Part shown: in pieces, positions 36,924-45,298 of the stretch
Position numbering within the stretch: position 1 is the first letter of the stretch
Layout: each line of letters opens with the position of its first letter
Source of the DNA: Mycolicibacterium austroafricanum
Lineage (GTDB): Bacteria; Actinomycetota; Actinomycetes; Mycobacteriales; Mycobacteriaceae
Assembly: GCF_902705885.1 (NCBI RefSeq)
Contig: NZ_CACSIP010000023.1
Span: 68,305 to 132,304 of the forward strand
Direction of reading: 5' to 3'
Length of the DNA: 64,000 nucleotides
The notes under the pieces: model-generated
The model's input: only the letters and a program-made list of their open reading frames with translations
Told to the model about the DNA's origin: nothing
Databases searched by the model: none
Translations under genes and position numbers: made by a program

Positions 36924-37706
36924 TCACTTGGTGAGATAGCCGCCGTCGACCGGCAACGCGAGGCCGGTCACATTGGCGGACATATCCGAGGCGAGATACA
37001 ACGCCGCCGATGCGCAGTCTTCGGCGGTGATGAGACGACCGAGCGGGTGCAGGGTCTTGGCCATGTCGAGCAGCTCCGGATCGAGCTCGGTGAACGCATC
37101 GTCGTCGGATCGGCCGAAGTTGGTCAGCACTGCCGCAGGACATACGCAGTTGACCCGGATGCCGTGTGGGGCCGCTTCAGCGGCCAATGCGCGCGTCAAC
37201 TGGATGACCATTGCCTTGATCGAACCGTAAACGACGCTGCCCCATCCGACGATCCCTGCGATCGATCCGGTGTTGACGATGACGCCGCCGTCGCCTTGCT
37301 TCTTGAACTGAACAACGGCGGCGCGGCACCCGTGGAAAACTCCGCGTCCATTGACCGCAAAGAGGCGTTCAACGTCGGCGTCGGTGTGTTCTTCGAAGGG
37401 TTGACCCACCCGGTTGGAGGCAATGCCGGCGTTGTTGAACATGACATCGAGGCGGCCGAATTCGTCCACCGCCCTCTGGACCGCGGCATCGACGTCCGCA
37501 GCGTTGGACACATCGCACGTGAGGGCCACGGCGGTGCCGCCGCCCTCGGCCACGGCGCGCGCAGCATCCTCGGCCCACTGGCCGCGGATGTCGGCGCACA
37601 CCACGCGCGCTCCCTCGCGAGCGAACAGCAGCGCCGACGCAAGGCCTATTCCCGAGCCGGCACCGGTGATGACAACGGATTTTCCCTGGAGGAGGTTCAT
37701 ATTCAT
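36924..37706 (-). CDS. Short-chain dehydrogenase/reductase
   Basis: A 260-aa classical SDR: VVITGAGSGIGLASALLF, NNAGIAS and the catalytic YGSIK; it ends LALPVDGGYLTK. An Asp in VVCADIRG suggests NAD preference. It lies between the LuxC-like and substrate-binding protein genes, with short gaps (6 and 22 nt). ATG 37706 follows from spacing; ATG 37700 is the alternative. Confidence 0.87.
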   Translation of the reverse strand: MNMNLLQGKSVVITGAGSGIGLASALLFAREGARVVCADIRGQWAEDAARAVAEGGGTAVALTCDVSNAADVDAAVQRAVDEFGRLDVMFNNAGIASNRVGQPFEEHTDADVERLFAVNGRGVFHGCRAAVVQFKKQGDGGVIVNTGSIAGIVGWGSVVYGSIKAMVIQLTRALAAEAAPHGIRVNCVCPAAVLTNFGRSDDDAFTELDPELLDMAKTLHPLGRLITAEDCASAALYLASDMSANVTGLALPVDGGYLTK

Positions 37707-37712
37707 GTCCGA

Positions 37713-39092
37713 TCAACAGTCATCGACGAGCCATTTCACGAAGCGTTGCAACGGGTAGAACCCGTCGTGGGGGAAGCCGGGCGCAACGTCGATGACCTGA
37801 CCCATGGGCACGAGTCGTTGCATACCGCGGGCGGCCAAACCGTCACGCAACCCAACGCCCCGCTCCGGTGGATAGATTCCGATGGTCTGCGTGGCGACGT
37901 TGACGTACTCGAAGGCATCCTCAAGTGAAGGCACGGCCACCACATTCACAGTCTTGGCAGAGGGATGGAATTCGACGGGTTCGTCGGTCAATATCACCAA
38001 ACCCGACCCGTCATCCGCGCCGAACACATCGCACATATCCGACATCGTCGCGAGCACTTGGATCTCCTCGCGGACCTCGGCCGGCAAAGGTGTCGGAACG
38101 ACAGCATCAGCGAGCGGGCGTTCCTGTGCGAGTTGCTTGGCAAGTGCTTCGCACCACGCGGTCAACTCGGTGCGGGTGCCCTCGGCGTAGATGAATCGGC
38201 TTGCAGCACAAACCTCTTGATTGAACAGGCTGGCGTCGTCAGCTGCCGCGCTGGCCGATTCCTGCAACGTTTCGCCACTGTCAAGCGCCTCGCGTCCCAG
38301 AAGGGAAATCGAAACCTTGGGATCAAACGAGACCAGGTCGAATCCTGGGGCGACGTATTTGATGGCGTTCTGGATCGCCGCATCACCGCCCCACGCGGAG
38401 ATGCGATCGAAATACTGCGACCGGAACAGCGCACCCTCGACTACATCGTCTCCACCACGCCAGTAGACGCAGGAGAATGACTGCGTCACAGGGTGGTCCG
38501 GATCCATCTCGGCCATTGTCCGCAAGATGGCGGTGCCGGTGAAAAGGTCATTGGAGGGCAACTTGAGAAGATTGACGCCCTTGGTCAAGGCGCCGCGCAG
38601 AATGGTGGCGGCGGTGACCCCTGGCGCGTTTCCGGCGAGAATGTGCACGAGCCGCGGCGGAAACGCGCGCACTCGCCGAATTTTTCCGTGGAGATCGATG
38701 ATCGGTTTCCAGCCGTCCAACGACTCGCGGCCGACCTCTTGATCGACGGTGAACCACATCTCGTCGGGTTGAAACGCGTATTTGAGTCCGCGGTAGCCTT
38801 GTTCGAGGATTCGTGCACCCAGCGAGCTGCACGCCACGCTCGCACTCAGGGCTTCCTGCAGGTGCGGGTTGGTGTCCAGATCGAGGCGATTCCCGAGTTC
38901 GGTGAGAAACTCGATGATCTCCACCAACGGCATCTCGAAGGCGGGGCCAGGCTCTGATCTCGGCCAGATGAGTTCATCCAGATCGATGCGGGGGGTGGTG
39001 AAATCACCGTAGTCGGCGCAATCTGTGCCGTCTGACGGGCGGCGGACCTGCCCGCGGACCACATGGGGGACGGCCATCCGTGTCGCGGTCAT
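37713..39092 (-). CDS. LuxC-like acyl-CoA/acyl-protein reductase
   Basis: A 459-aa protein of the LuxC acyl reductase family. The central part has HILAGNAPGVTAATILRGAL (nucleotide-binding/ALDH-like) and SNDLFTGTAILRTMAEMDP. The probable acyl-accepting Cys295 lies in NQEVCAASRFIYAEG, the counterpart of the LuxC active cysteine. It would reduce an activated acyl group to an aldehyde with NADPH. ATG 39092 overlaps the LuxE-like gene stop (ATGA). LuxC is the reductase of the bioluminescence fatty-acid reductase complex, but no luxA/luxB/luxD genes are here, so light production is not implied. Confidence 0.85.
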   Translation of the reverse strand: MTATRMAVPHVVRGQVRRPSDGTDCADYGDFTTPRIDLDELIWPRSEPGPAFEMPLVEIIEFLTELGNRLDLDTNPHLQEALSASVACSSLGARILEQGYRGLKYAFQPDEMWFTVDQEVGRESLDGWKPIIDLHGKIRRVRAFPPRLVHILAGNAPGVTAATILRGALTKGVNLLKLPSNDLFTGTAILRTMAEMDPDHPVTQSFSCVYWRGGDDVVEGALFRSQYFDRISAWGGDAAIQNAIKYVAPGFDLVSFDPKVSISLLGREALDSGETLQESASAAADDASLFNQEVCAASRFIYAEGTRTELTAWCEALAKQLAQERPLADAVVPTPLPAEVREEIQVLATMSDMCDVFGADDGSGLVILTDEPVEFHPSAKTVNVVAVPSLEDAFEYVNVATQTIGIYPPERGVGLRDGLAARGMQRLVPMGQVIDVAPGFPHDGFYPLQRFVKWLVDDC

Positions 39093-40420
39093 TCCATGAT
39101 CCCTCGGACGTAGGTGTCGATCGTCCCAGCACACGTCAGTCGGTCATCGCCGCCTTCGGCTGTGCTGTATCGCGTAATGCTGTCGAGTGCGATGCTGAAG
39201 TTCGGCGTGCTGAAGTCCGCGGTAACCCGGTCGCCGGTGATCACACCTCCCCACCGCCCGTCGACAGCGAGGTCCAAGAAAGCGAAGCGCCCTTCGGCGG
39301 TGCCCCCATGCTGGTGGATCACGTTCTGGCCACTGTCATCCAACAACAAGGGAATGACCCACGGTGGTGGGCGGTAGCCGCCGTCGATCCCGGCGAAGGG
39401 AGCCGAGAGCTCAGACATGCCATACGCATTGGGCAGGTCAGCGCTACTCATTCCGAAGAACCCCAGAATCTGCTCCTGAAAATCGGCGGGCAGATCCGCG
39501 CCCTTGGTCCCGCCGCCGGCTGCCACCCTGGTGTTCGGATGGAAGTCTCCCGCCGTTGCACCGCGCGCTCTGGCCATCGTGACGATCGTCCACATCTGGG
39601 CCCATGGGCCGAGGATGATCATCGGGTCATGGCGGTGTTCCAGGATCTTGTCGACGATGAACTCCAGGCGCTTGGACATCGCTTCCTGGCGGGCCGCGCT
39701 CTCCTGCTGAAATGTCGCAATCTCGCTCGGTTTCGCCTTGCCTGAGCCGATCGCCGCGCGCAGTCGCGCCAGTCTGCTCATATCGCTGAGCCGCAGTCGT
39801 TCCTCGGAAAGATAGAAGACAGCGTCCGGCCGACCCATGGCTTCGGCAAGGCGGCGAAAGTGCCGCACGGATCGATGGGGTCCGTCCTGCGGACCTAGAA
39901 TGAAGACAACGCGGTCGTTCTTCGGTTCGCCGTAGGAGCGCAGCATCTCGTGGTCGAAGTTGAGCAGGGAGAAGTCCCGATCGGATGCTGTCGCCGGAAG
40001 GAACGAGTTCTTCCCACTGGTGCCGCTCGTAACAGTCACATGGTGACCGTTGTCCTTCAGACGATCTAGCCAATCGTCGGAATCACTCAGATCGTCTGTT
40101 TCGAAGCCGGTGACGCGTGTCGCCGACAAGGTGTCCAACCACCGACTCATCAGGTCCCACCGACCCTTGGAGATAAACGTTTCCGAGTAGGACTTGTAGT
40201 TCGAGTGGGCGAAGAGCAAGGGAACGAGGTCATCAAGGGCCCGAATCTCGTTGACACCTGTCTCTTGTGCCAATCGCGACAGAACGGGGACCTGTGTTCG
40301 TTTGAGCCCGAGCACCTCGTTGGCAGCGTCGAGCCACAAGGGTTCGAGCTCCGAACGGGGAATCTCGTGGAATTTCGGGTCGGACACGAGTCCGACTAGG
40401 CGGTCGCGGGTGGATGTCAT
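39089..40420 (-). CDS. LuxE-like acyl-protein synthetase (acyl-adenylating)
   Basis: A 443-aa protein of the LuxE acyl-protein synthetase family. It has the AMP-binding motif TSGTSGKNSF (131-140), NAYGMSEL near 335 and an ITGDRVTADF loop near the C-terminus. It would activate a carboxylic acid as acyl-AMP and hand it to the LuxC-like protein for reduction to an aldehyde. ATG 40420 was chosen over a longer frame for lack of conservation upstream. Coupling with luxC (4-nt overlap) strongly supports a two-subunit carboxylic acid reductase. Confidence 0.82.
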   Translation of the reverse strand: MTSTRDRLVGLVSDPKFHEIPRSELEPLWLDAANEVLGLKRTQVPVLSRLAQETGVNEIRALDDLVPLLFAHSNYKSYSETFISKGRWDLMSRWLDTLSATRVTGFETDDLSDSDDWLDRLKDNGHHVTVTSGTSGKNSFLPATASDRDFSLLNFDHEMLRSYGEPKNDRVVFILGPQDGPHRSVRHFRRLAEAMGRPDAVFYLSEERLRLSDMSRLARLRAAIGSGKAKPSEIATFQQESAARQEAMSKRLEFIVDKILEHRHDPMIILGPWAQMWTIVTMARARGATAGDFHPNTRVAAGGGTKGADLPADFQEQILGFFGMSSADLPNAYGMSELSAPFAGIDGGYRPPPWVIPLLLDDSGQNVIHQHGGTAEGRFAFLDLAVDGRWGGVITGDRVTADFSTPNFSIALDSITRYSTAEGGDDRLTCAGTIDTYVRGIME

Positions 40421-40445
40421 GGCTGTTGTCTCCCAGGTCGGTTTC

Positions 40446-41120
40446 TCATGGCAGCGGCGACCACCGAACTGACCGCAGGTACCGACCACAGGAGTGCACC
40501 CCGTCGGGCAACTGAGGTGTCAACGACCCAGGCCAATCGTCCCAGCCGATGTCGGTGCGCCATGCATTGACGAAGTCGTCCGCGTCGTTGATTCGGTAGA
40601 CAACGCGCGCCGCGGTGTCGGTTTCCAGCGCCGGCCGGAATGCAGTGTCGAAGGTGAGTACGTCGTTGTTGCCGCCGCGGAATTGGCCAGCAGCCATCGT
40701 CTGTGCGAGTACCTCGTCGATCCCCGGCCCTTCGAGGATGTCCTCGCGGAAGAACGCCGTGTCGTGGTCGATGTCTGCCACCGGGATCTCGGCAAGTTCG
40801 AGTTCTGGTGCGTCCATCCATTCAGCGCGCACCAGCAGGGTGCTGTGACAGCGGTATCGCAACGCCGCGACCTTGGTGGCATACGCTGCTAGGTCGCCAT
40901 AGCGCATACGGTGAGCAAGACGGTCGAGCGCGACGCCGTCGCGGACCGCTGTCAGCATCGTCACGAGGTAGCCCTCTGATGAGCCGTGTACCGCGTGTCG
41001 ATACGACAGAAACCTGGTGTCGTCATCGGCGACCGCCGTCGCATAGCCCTCGCGGACAGCGTCTTCGAAGTCGAACTGATGAGCGCCGATGACCACGACG
41101 GTGTCGTGAATGAAAAGCAT
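40446..41120 (-). CDS. Unrecognised protein, paralog A of a linked pair
   Basis: A 224-aa soluble protein with no signal peptide or TM segment. I do not recognise the family. It is paralogous to the next gene upstream: both start MLF, both hold DGxALxRLxxRxRxGDL, and both end in RSVxWSP. The alternation of strands and helices with conserved Trp residues suggests stacked ferredoxin-like (dimeric alpha-beta barrel) domains, but this is a guess. It lies 25 nt upstream of the LuxE-like gene in the same operon, so it may bind or present the acyl substrate. Confidence 0.7.
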   Translation of the reverse strand: MLFIHDTVVVIGAHQFDFEDAVREGYATAVADDDTRFLSYRHAVHGSSEGYLVTMLTAVRDGVALDRLAHRMRYGDLAAYATKVAALRYRCHSTLLVRAEWMDAPELELAEIPVADIDHDTAFFREDILEGPGIDEVLAQTMAAGQFRGGNNDVLTFDTAFRPALETDTAARVVYRINDADDFVNAWRTDIGWDDWPGSLTPQLPDGVHSCGRYLRSVRWSPLP

Positions 41121-41127
41121 TACAACC

Positions 41128-41829
41128 TCATCCGATTGGTGACCACGGCACCGAACGCATCAAGCGCGATGTCCAGGTGTCGCGGACTTTCAGGCCGTCG
41201 ACCATCCACATGCCGGGCACGACCGCTTCTCGCGGAATCTCCATGGTGAGCATTCTTGTCAGAGCCTCAGCGTTGGCGACCTGGGACACCATGATGTTCT
41301 CAGGTTGTGTGCCGCCGCCGATGACAGTTTCGAAGCACGCCCACAACTGGGTACCGAGCTCCGCGAACTCACGCATGAAGGCATGCACTTCAGCAAGTTT
41401 CGTCTCGAACTCCCGCTGCATGCCGGGCTGCGGGAGCACGAAGTCGTGGACGTAGAGATCACCTTGTTCCCGATGGGGCTCAGGACCCCCTGGTATCAAA
41501 GCGAGATCAACGTCGAGAGTGCTGAAGTTCAGCTGTGAAGCGACCCGTCGGGCCACCGCCCGTCGTGCGGCACCGAGGGCTGTGGCGCCTTCCCGGAGGT
41601 CACCGTGTCGAATGCGTTCGCCGAGGCGTTGAAGCGCTGCACCGTCGGCCACGGCCGTCCAGGTGACGATTTCAGGCCCGGAAACGGCGCCGGGCAACGA
41701 GCGGGCACACCAGACCAGGCGGACGTCATCGTCGCGCGCCAACGCCGGTGCCCACTGGCATCGAAGAAGCTCTTCGAATGCGGCACCGGAGGTGCCGCTC
41801 AATTGATGAACCTCGTTAACGAAGAGCAC
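41128..41829 (-). CDS. Unrecognised protein, paralog B of a linked pair
   Basis: A 233-aa soluble protein, first gene of the long minus-strand operon that continues through LuxE, LuxC, an SDR, the substrate-binding protein and a DapB-like enzyme. It shares start, middle (DGAALQRLGERIRHGDL) and end (RSVPWSPIG) motifs with paralog A, 7 nt downstream. No catalytic motif is evident. A heterodimer of A and B is plausible. The operator at 41899 lies 70 bp upstream of its ATG. Confidence 0.7.
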   Translation of the reverse strand: MLFVNEVHQLSGTSGAAFEELLRCQWAPALARDDDVRLVWCARSLPGAVSGPEIVTWTAVADGAALQRLGERIRHGDLREGATALGAARRAVARRVASQLNFSTLDVDLALIPGGPEPHREQGDLYVHDFVLPQPGMQREFETKLAEVHAFMREFAELGTQLWACFETVIGGGTQPENIMVSQVANAEALTRMLTMEIPREAVVPGMWMVDGLKVRDTWTSRLMRSVPWSPIG

Positions 41830-41898
41830 TCGCGCGCCCGCTCCTCTCCGGGTGAGAACTGCGGTGAGGCCGATCCGAACGGCCTACATTTGCTAGAT

Positions 41899-41913
41899 AA
41901 CCTAATACTTGTT
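41899..41913. promoter_or_regulatory. Regulon operator AACCTAATACTTGTT (reverse orientation)
   Basis: The exact reverse complement of the copy at 46898, pointing toward the minus-strand operon that starts at 41829. It lies in the 180-bp gap between that operon and the end of the alcohol dehydrogenase gene. Confidence 0.72.
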
Positions 41914-42009
41914 TACCGATAAACGCAAGGAGAGTGGAGATCTGTTTTCATCCGATTCTAGGAGGTTGGCGCCCGTATCGATGGTGTCGATCGAGCGATC
42001 AGAAATTGC

Positions 42010-43182
42010 TCATGCACCGGCAAAGTCGATGATACCGCGGATGTTTCGGCCATCCCTCATGTCGGCGATCGCCTCGTTGATCTCATCGAGCGCATACCGG
42101 CGGGTGACCATCTCGTCGAGATTGAGCGATCCTGCCCGGTACATCGACAAGAGCTGGGGCATGCTCACCCGAGGGTTCATTTCACCGTAGGTGGTGCCCT
42201 TGAGTTGCTTGACGGAGTTGGTCATGTCCACCGCGATCAGGGGTACCGACATCTCGGATACCGGCGTCATGCCAGTCAGCACACAGGTGCCCCCTTTGCG
42301 AGTCAGCATCATGCCCACGGGGATGAGATCGGCATGGACGACACCTGCGCACAGCACCACTCGATCCGCCATGACCCCCAAGGTCAATTCACGGACGAGT
42401 TCGATCGCGTCGTGTGCCCAGCTGGCCGTGTGGGTTGCCCCGAACTGTTTGGCGGAGTCCCGCTTGAAGGCGACGGGGTCGACGGCGACGATGTTTGTGG
42501 CGCCAGCGTTGCGCGCACCTTGTACTGCACCCACTCCGACGCCGCCTAGGCCCACGATGACCACGGTGTCGCCAGATCGAGTGCCGGCCGACACGGTCGC
42601 CGATCCCCATCCCGTGGTCACGCCGCAGGACACCAGGGAGACGGCGTGGAAAGGGTAGCTATCGTCGACCTTGATCAATGAGTTTTGCGAGACCACAACG
42701 TATTCTGCAAATGTGCCGAGCTGCGTCGTGGCCATCAGGGCGTCGGTACCAAGGTGGCGGCGCACGGTTCCGTCGGTGGTCATCTCCTTCCTGAACAGCT
42801 GGGCGCCGACGTCGCAGATATAGCTCTGACCACTGACACACCACCGGCATTTGCCGCACGCGGGTATGAACGACATCCCGACATGATCACCCGGCCGGAA
42901 GTCGCTGACTTCGGGCCCGACCTGCTCGACGATGCCGGCGCCCTCGTGTCCACCCAGGAGCGGGAACATCTCAGGGGTTTGCAGCCCTGCAGCGCGCATC
43001 ATGTCGGCCATCTCGGGCGAGGGCAGGCAATCGCCGGTGGCAAAATGGTCATCGGTGTGGCAGACACTTGCGTTGACCATCCGAACCAGGACTTCGCCGG
43101 CGCGCGGCTCGTCGAGCTCGATCTCGCACACTTCCCAATCCATACCGACTCCGCGCAGGACTGCGCCTTGACACTTCACCAT
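42010..43182 (-). CDS. Zinc alcohol dehydrogenase, NDMA-dependent (mycofactocin-associated) type
   Basis: A 390-aa medium-chain dehydrogenase. Catalytic zinc ligands Cys41 and His79 (GGHEGAG) and four structural-zinc cysteines at 109, 112, 115 and 123 are visible. The Rossmann motif is GLGGVGVGAVQGA. The long insert (SPEMADMMRAAGLQTPEMFP) after the catalytic Cys and the overall length match the NDMA-dependent alcohol dehydrogenases of actinobacteria, which hold a tightly bound nicotinamide and use mycofactocin as electron acceptor. It would oxidise an alcohol formed by the P450 to an aldehyde for the ALDH two genes upstream. Confidence 0.88.
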   Translation of the reverse strand: MVKCQGAVLRGVGMDWEVCEIELDEPRAGEVLVRMVNASVCHTDDHFATGDCLPSPEMADMMRAAGLQTPEMFPLLGGHEGAGIVEQVGPEVSDFRPGDHVGMSFIPACGKCRWCVSGQSYICDVGAQLFRKEMTTDGTVRRHLGTDALMATTQLGTFAEYVVVSQNSLIKVDDSYPFHAVSLVSCGVTTGWGSATVSAGTRSGDTVVIVGLGGVGVGAVQGARNAGATNIVAVDPVAFKRDSAKQFGATHTASWAHDAIELVRELTLGVMADRVVLCAGVVHADLIPVGMMLTRKGGTCVLTGMTPVSEMSVPLIAVDMTNSVKQLKGTTYGEMNPRVSMPQLLSMYRAGSLNLDEMVTRRYALDEINEAIADMRDGRNIRGIIDFAGA

Positions 43183-43210
43183 GTTCTCCGGCTCTGTGGT
43201 TGATGGTGGT

Positions 43211-43756
43211 TCATGTCTCGTCTTCTTCGATCTGCAGTGAGCTGACGACCATGGCCAAGGCGAAATACCCGCCGATCGTCACGACAAGATCCATCAACTC
43301 CTCGTCGCTGAAATGCTGGCAGAGTCGGCTCCACGTCGGCTGCGCGATCTTGTAGTACCTCGCGAGATCGTCGACTGCGCGGACCACGAGCTCGTCCTTC
43401 TCATCGCTGCATTGCTCTACCCGGATCTCGATCATTTCTGGGACGGTCAGGCCAGTTTCAAGTGCGATCGACACATGGTGCGACCACAAGTAGCGGCACT
43501 GGGTGCGGTGCGCAACTCGTAGTATCGCAACTTCTCGAGCACGCGGACTAAGGCGGGAATTCCGTAGCAGATAGGCGTTGAATGGCAGATACGCTCCGGC
43601 GAGGTCGGGATGGCGCACCAGCGTCGCCAGCAGGTTGCCGGATTCTTTCGGGTTGGCCCGCTCCGCGGGCATCATGGACACCAGAGCCTCAGCAATCCTG
43701 TCGTCCCACTCGTCGGCAGGCAACGGCCGAATTCTCGGCTCTTCGAACTCTGACAT
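43211..43756 (-). CDS. Carboxymuconolactone decarboxylase/AhpD-like protein
   Basis: A 181-aa protein of the CMD/AhpD alpha-helical fold: LRNSRLSPRAREVAILRVAHRTQCRYLWSHH. AhpD peroxidases have CxxC; here the second cysteine is replaced (CRYLWSHH keeps Cys and His), so it is not a classical alkylhydroperoxidase. ATG 43756 has GGAG upstream and begins the conserved part. It lies between the ALDH and the alcohol dehydrogenase in one operon; its role there is not known. Confidence 0.8.
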   Translation of the reverse strand: MSEFEEPRIRPLPADEWDDRIAEALVSMMPAERANPKESGNLLATLVRHPDLAGAYLPFNAYLLRNSRLSPRAREVAILRVAHRTQCRYLWSHHVSIALETGLTVPEMIEIRVEQCSDEKDELVVRAVDDLARYYKIAQPTWSRLCQHFSDEELMDLVVTIGGYFALAMVVSSLQIEEDET

Positions 43757-43837
43757 CCGCAGGTTCTCTCCTCGGATTGGGCAAATGTTCGCACGCATGT
43801 CTGGTGACATGGCACGTCGAGCCGACGACCTCATCTG

Positions 43838-45298
43838 TCAGAAGTTCAGGTACACGTTCTTGATTGACAAGAACTCCTCGATCCCGAGGCGGCTGCCTTG
43901 CCGTCCGTATCCGCTTTGCTTCATCCCGCCGAACGGTGCGGCCGGGGATAGCGATACGGGGCCGGTGTTGTTGATCTGCACGCTGCCGGCGTGCAGCGAA
44001 TCGACGAGTCGACGTGCACGTGCCATGTCATTGGTGTGCGCGTAGGCCGCCAGCCCGAACTGAGTGTCATTGGCCAGTGCTACCGCCTGGTCCTCGTCGT
44101 CGAACGGCATCACGCACAGAACGGGGCCGAAGATTTCGGTCTGAGCAATAGTGGACCTGTTGTCGACGTCGATCAGCATCGTGGGCTCCACGAAGAAACC
44201 GGACGCTAGGTCGCCACCGATCCGATTGCCGCCCATGATCACTCTGCCCGCACCGGACGCCTTAGCATCGGCGACGATATGCACGATGCGGTTGGCCGAT
44301 GCTTCGGTGATCACCGGTCCCATGGTCACACCAGGGTCGAATGGCCGTCCGATGCTCACCTTGCTGACGAGGTCTGCGACCCCGTCGATGACCTTCTCGT
44401 AAATGGGGCGTTCGACGAGAAGCCGAGTCGGCATCGTACAGCCCTGACCGGCGTTGAACGTCCAGCGCGCGGCTTGCGGAATGACTTGGCTGAGGTCGGC
44501 GTCGGAGAAGACGATATTCGCCGACTTGCCGCCAAGTTCCATCACCATGGGCTTGAGGGTCTGCGCGCATGCCGCTTGGAGCTTGCGAGCCGTCGCAACG
44601 CCACCCGTGAAGCTGATTTTATCGATGCCTGGGTGCGAGGCGATGGCGTGTCCGATCTCGGGTCCGCCGTTCACGACATTCACCACACCGGGGGGGATGC
44701 CGGCTTCCAGACACAGGCGGCCGAATGTCAACGCCGAAAACGGGGCAATTTCAGGAGATTTGATGACCAGGGTGCAGCCGGCCGCAAGCGCCGGCGCGCC
44801 GCCCATGGCGCAGAATCCCAGCGGTCCGTTCGAGGCGACGAACAGACCGACGACGCCGACTGGTTCCGGCACCGTGAAATCCAGGCCCGGCATCGGATAG
44901 GCGTTGATGCGTTCGCCGCTGAGTTTGTCGGCCCAGCCGGCGTAGTAACGAAACCAGAGCGAGGGAAACCAACCGGCCATCGGGCTGAAAGGTTGTCCGC
45001 CCTCGAGCGCGATGATCGTGCCCAGTTCATCCCCGTGGGCCTGCAGCAGTTCCGCGAGTTTGATCAGAACGTCGCGACGAGCGTCGGGAGTCCACCGCCG
45101 CCAATCCTCGAAAGCTGCCCTCGCGGTGGCCACCGCTTCGTCCAGCTCGTTGAGCGAGGCCATCGCGACTGCCTTGTTCACCTGCCCAGTAGCGGGATTC
45201 AGATGCTCAAGCTGCCCGCCCTGCGACGATCCGATCCTGCGGTCACCGATGACGAGTTCGGTTTCGAGGCATGCGGTGCGGTCCTCAGCCACGTGCAT
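43838..45298 (-). CDS. Aldehyde dehydrogenase (first)
   Basis: A 486-aa NAD(P)-dependent ALDH with general base Glu254 (ELGGKSA) and catalytic Cys287 (NAGQGC). The usual PWN motif is replaced by VASN (oxyanion Asn kept), which may reflect an unusual substrate or intermediate. It ends with the normal oligomerisation region. ATG 45298 overlaps the P450 stop by 14 nt; ATG 45316 is also possible. It is in an operon with P450, ferredoxin, AhpD-like protein and alcohol dehydrogenase, so it probably oxidises the aldehyde made from the P450 product. Confidence 0.88.
   Translation of the reverse strand: MHVAEDRTACLETELVIGDRRIGSSQGGQLEHLNPATGQVNKAVAMASLNELDEAVATARAAFEDWRRWTPDARRDVLIKLAELLQAHGDELGTIIALEGGQPFSPMAGWFPSLWFRYYAGWADKLSGERINAYPMPGLDFTVPEPVGVVGLFVASNGPLGFCAMGGAPALAAGCTLVIKSPEIAPFSALTFGRLCLEAGIPPGVVNVVNGGPEIGHAIASHPGIDKISFTGGVATARKLQAACAQTLKPMVMELGGKSANIVFSDADLSQVIPQAARWTFNAGQGCTMPTRLLVERPIYEKVIDGVADLVSKVSIGRPFDPGVTMGPVITEASANRIVHIVADAKASGAGRVIMGGNRIGGDLASGFFVEPTMLIDVDNRSTIAQTEIFGPVLCVMPFDDEDQAVALANDTQFGLAAYAHTNDMARARRLVDSLHAGSVQINNTGPVSLSPAAPFGGMKQSGYGRQGSRLGIEEFLSIKNVYLNF

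Noticed and set aside
37713..40420. A full luminescence (lux) operon
   Set aside because: Only LuxC- and LuxE-like genes are present; the LLM monooxygenase at 27902 is a general flavin monooxygenase and no luxA/luxB/luxD pair exists.
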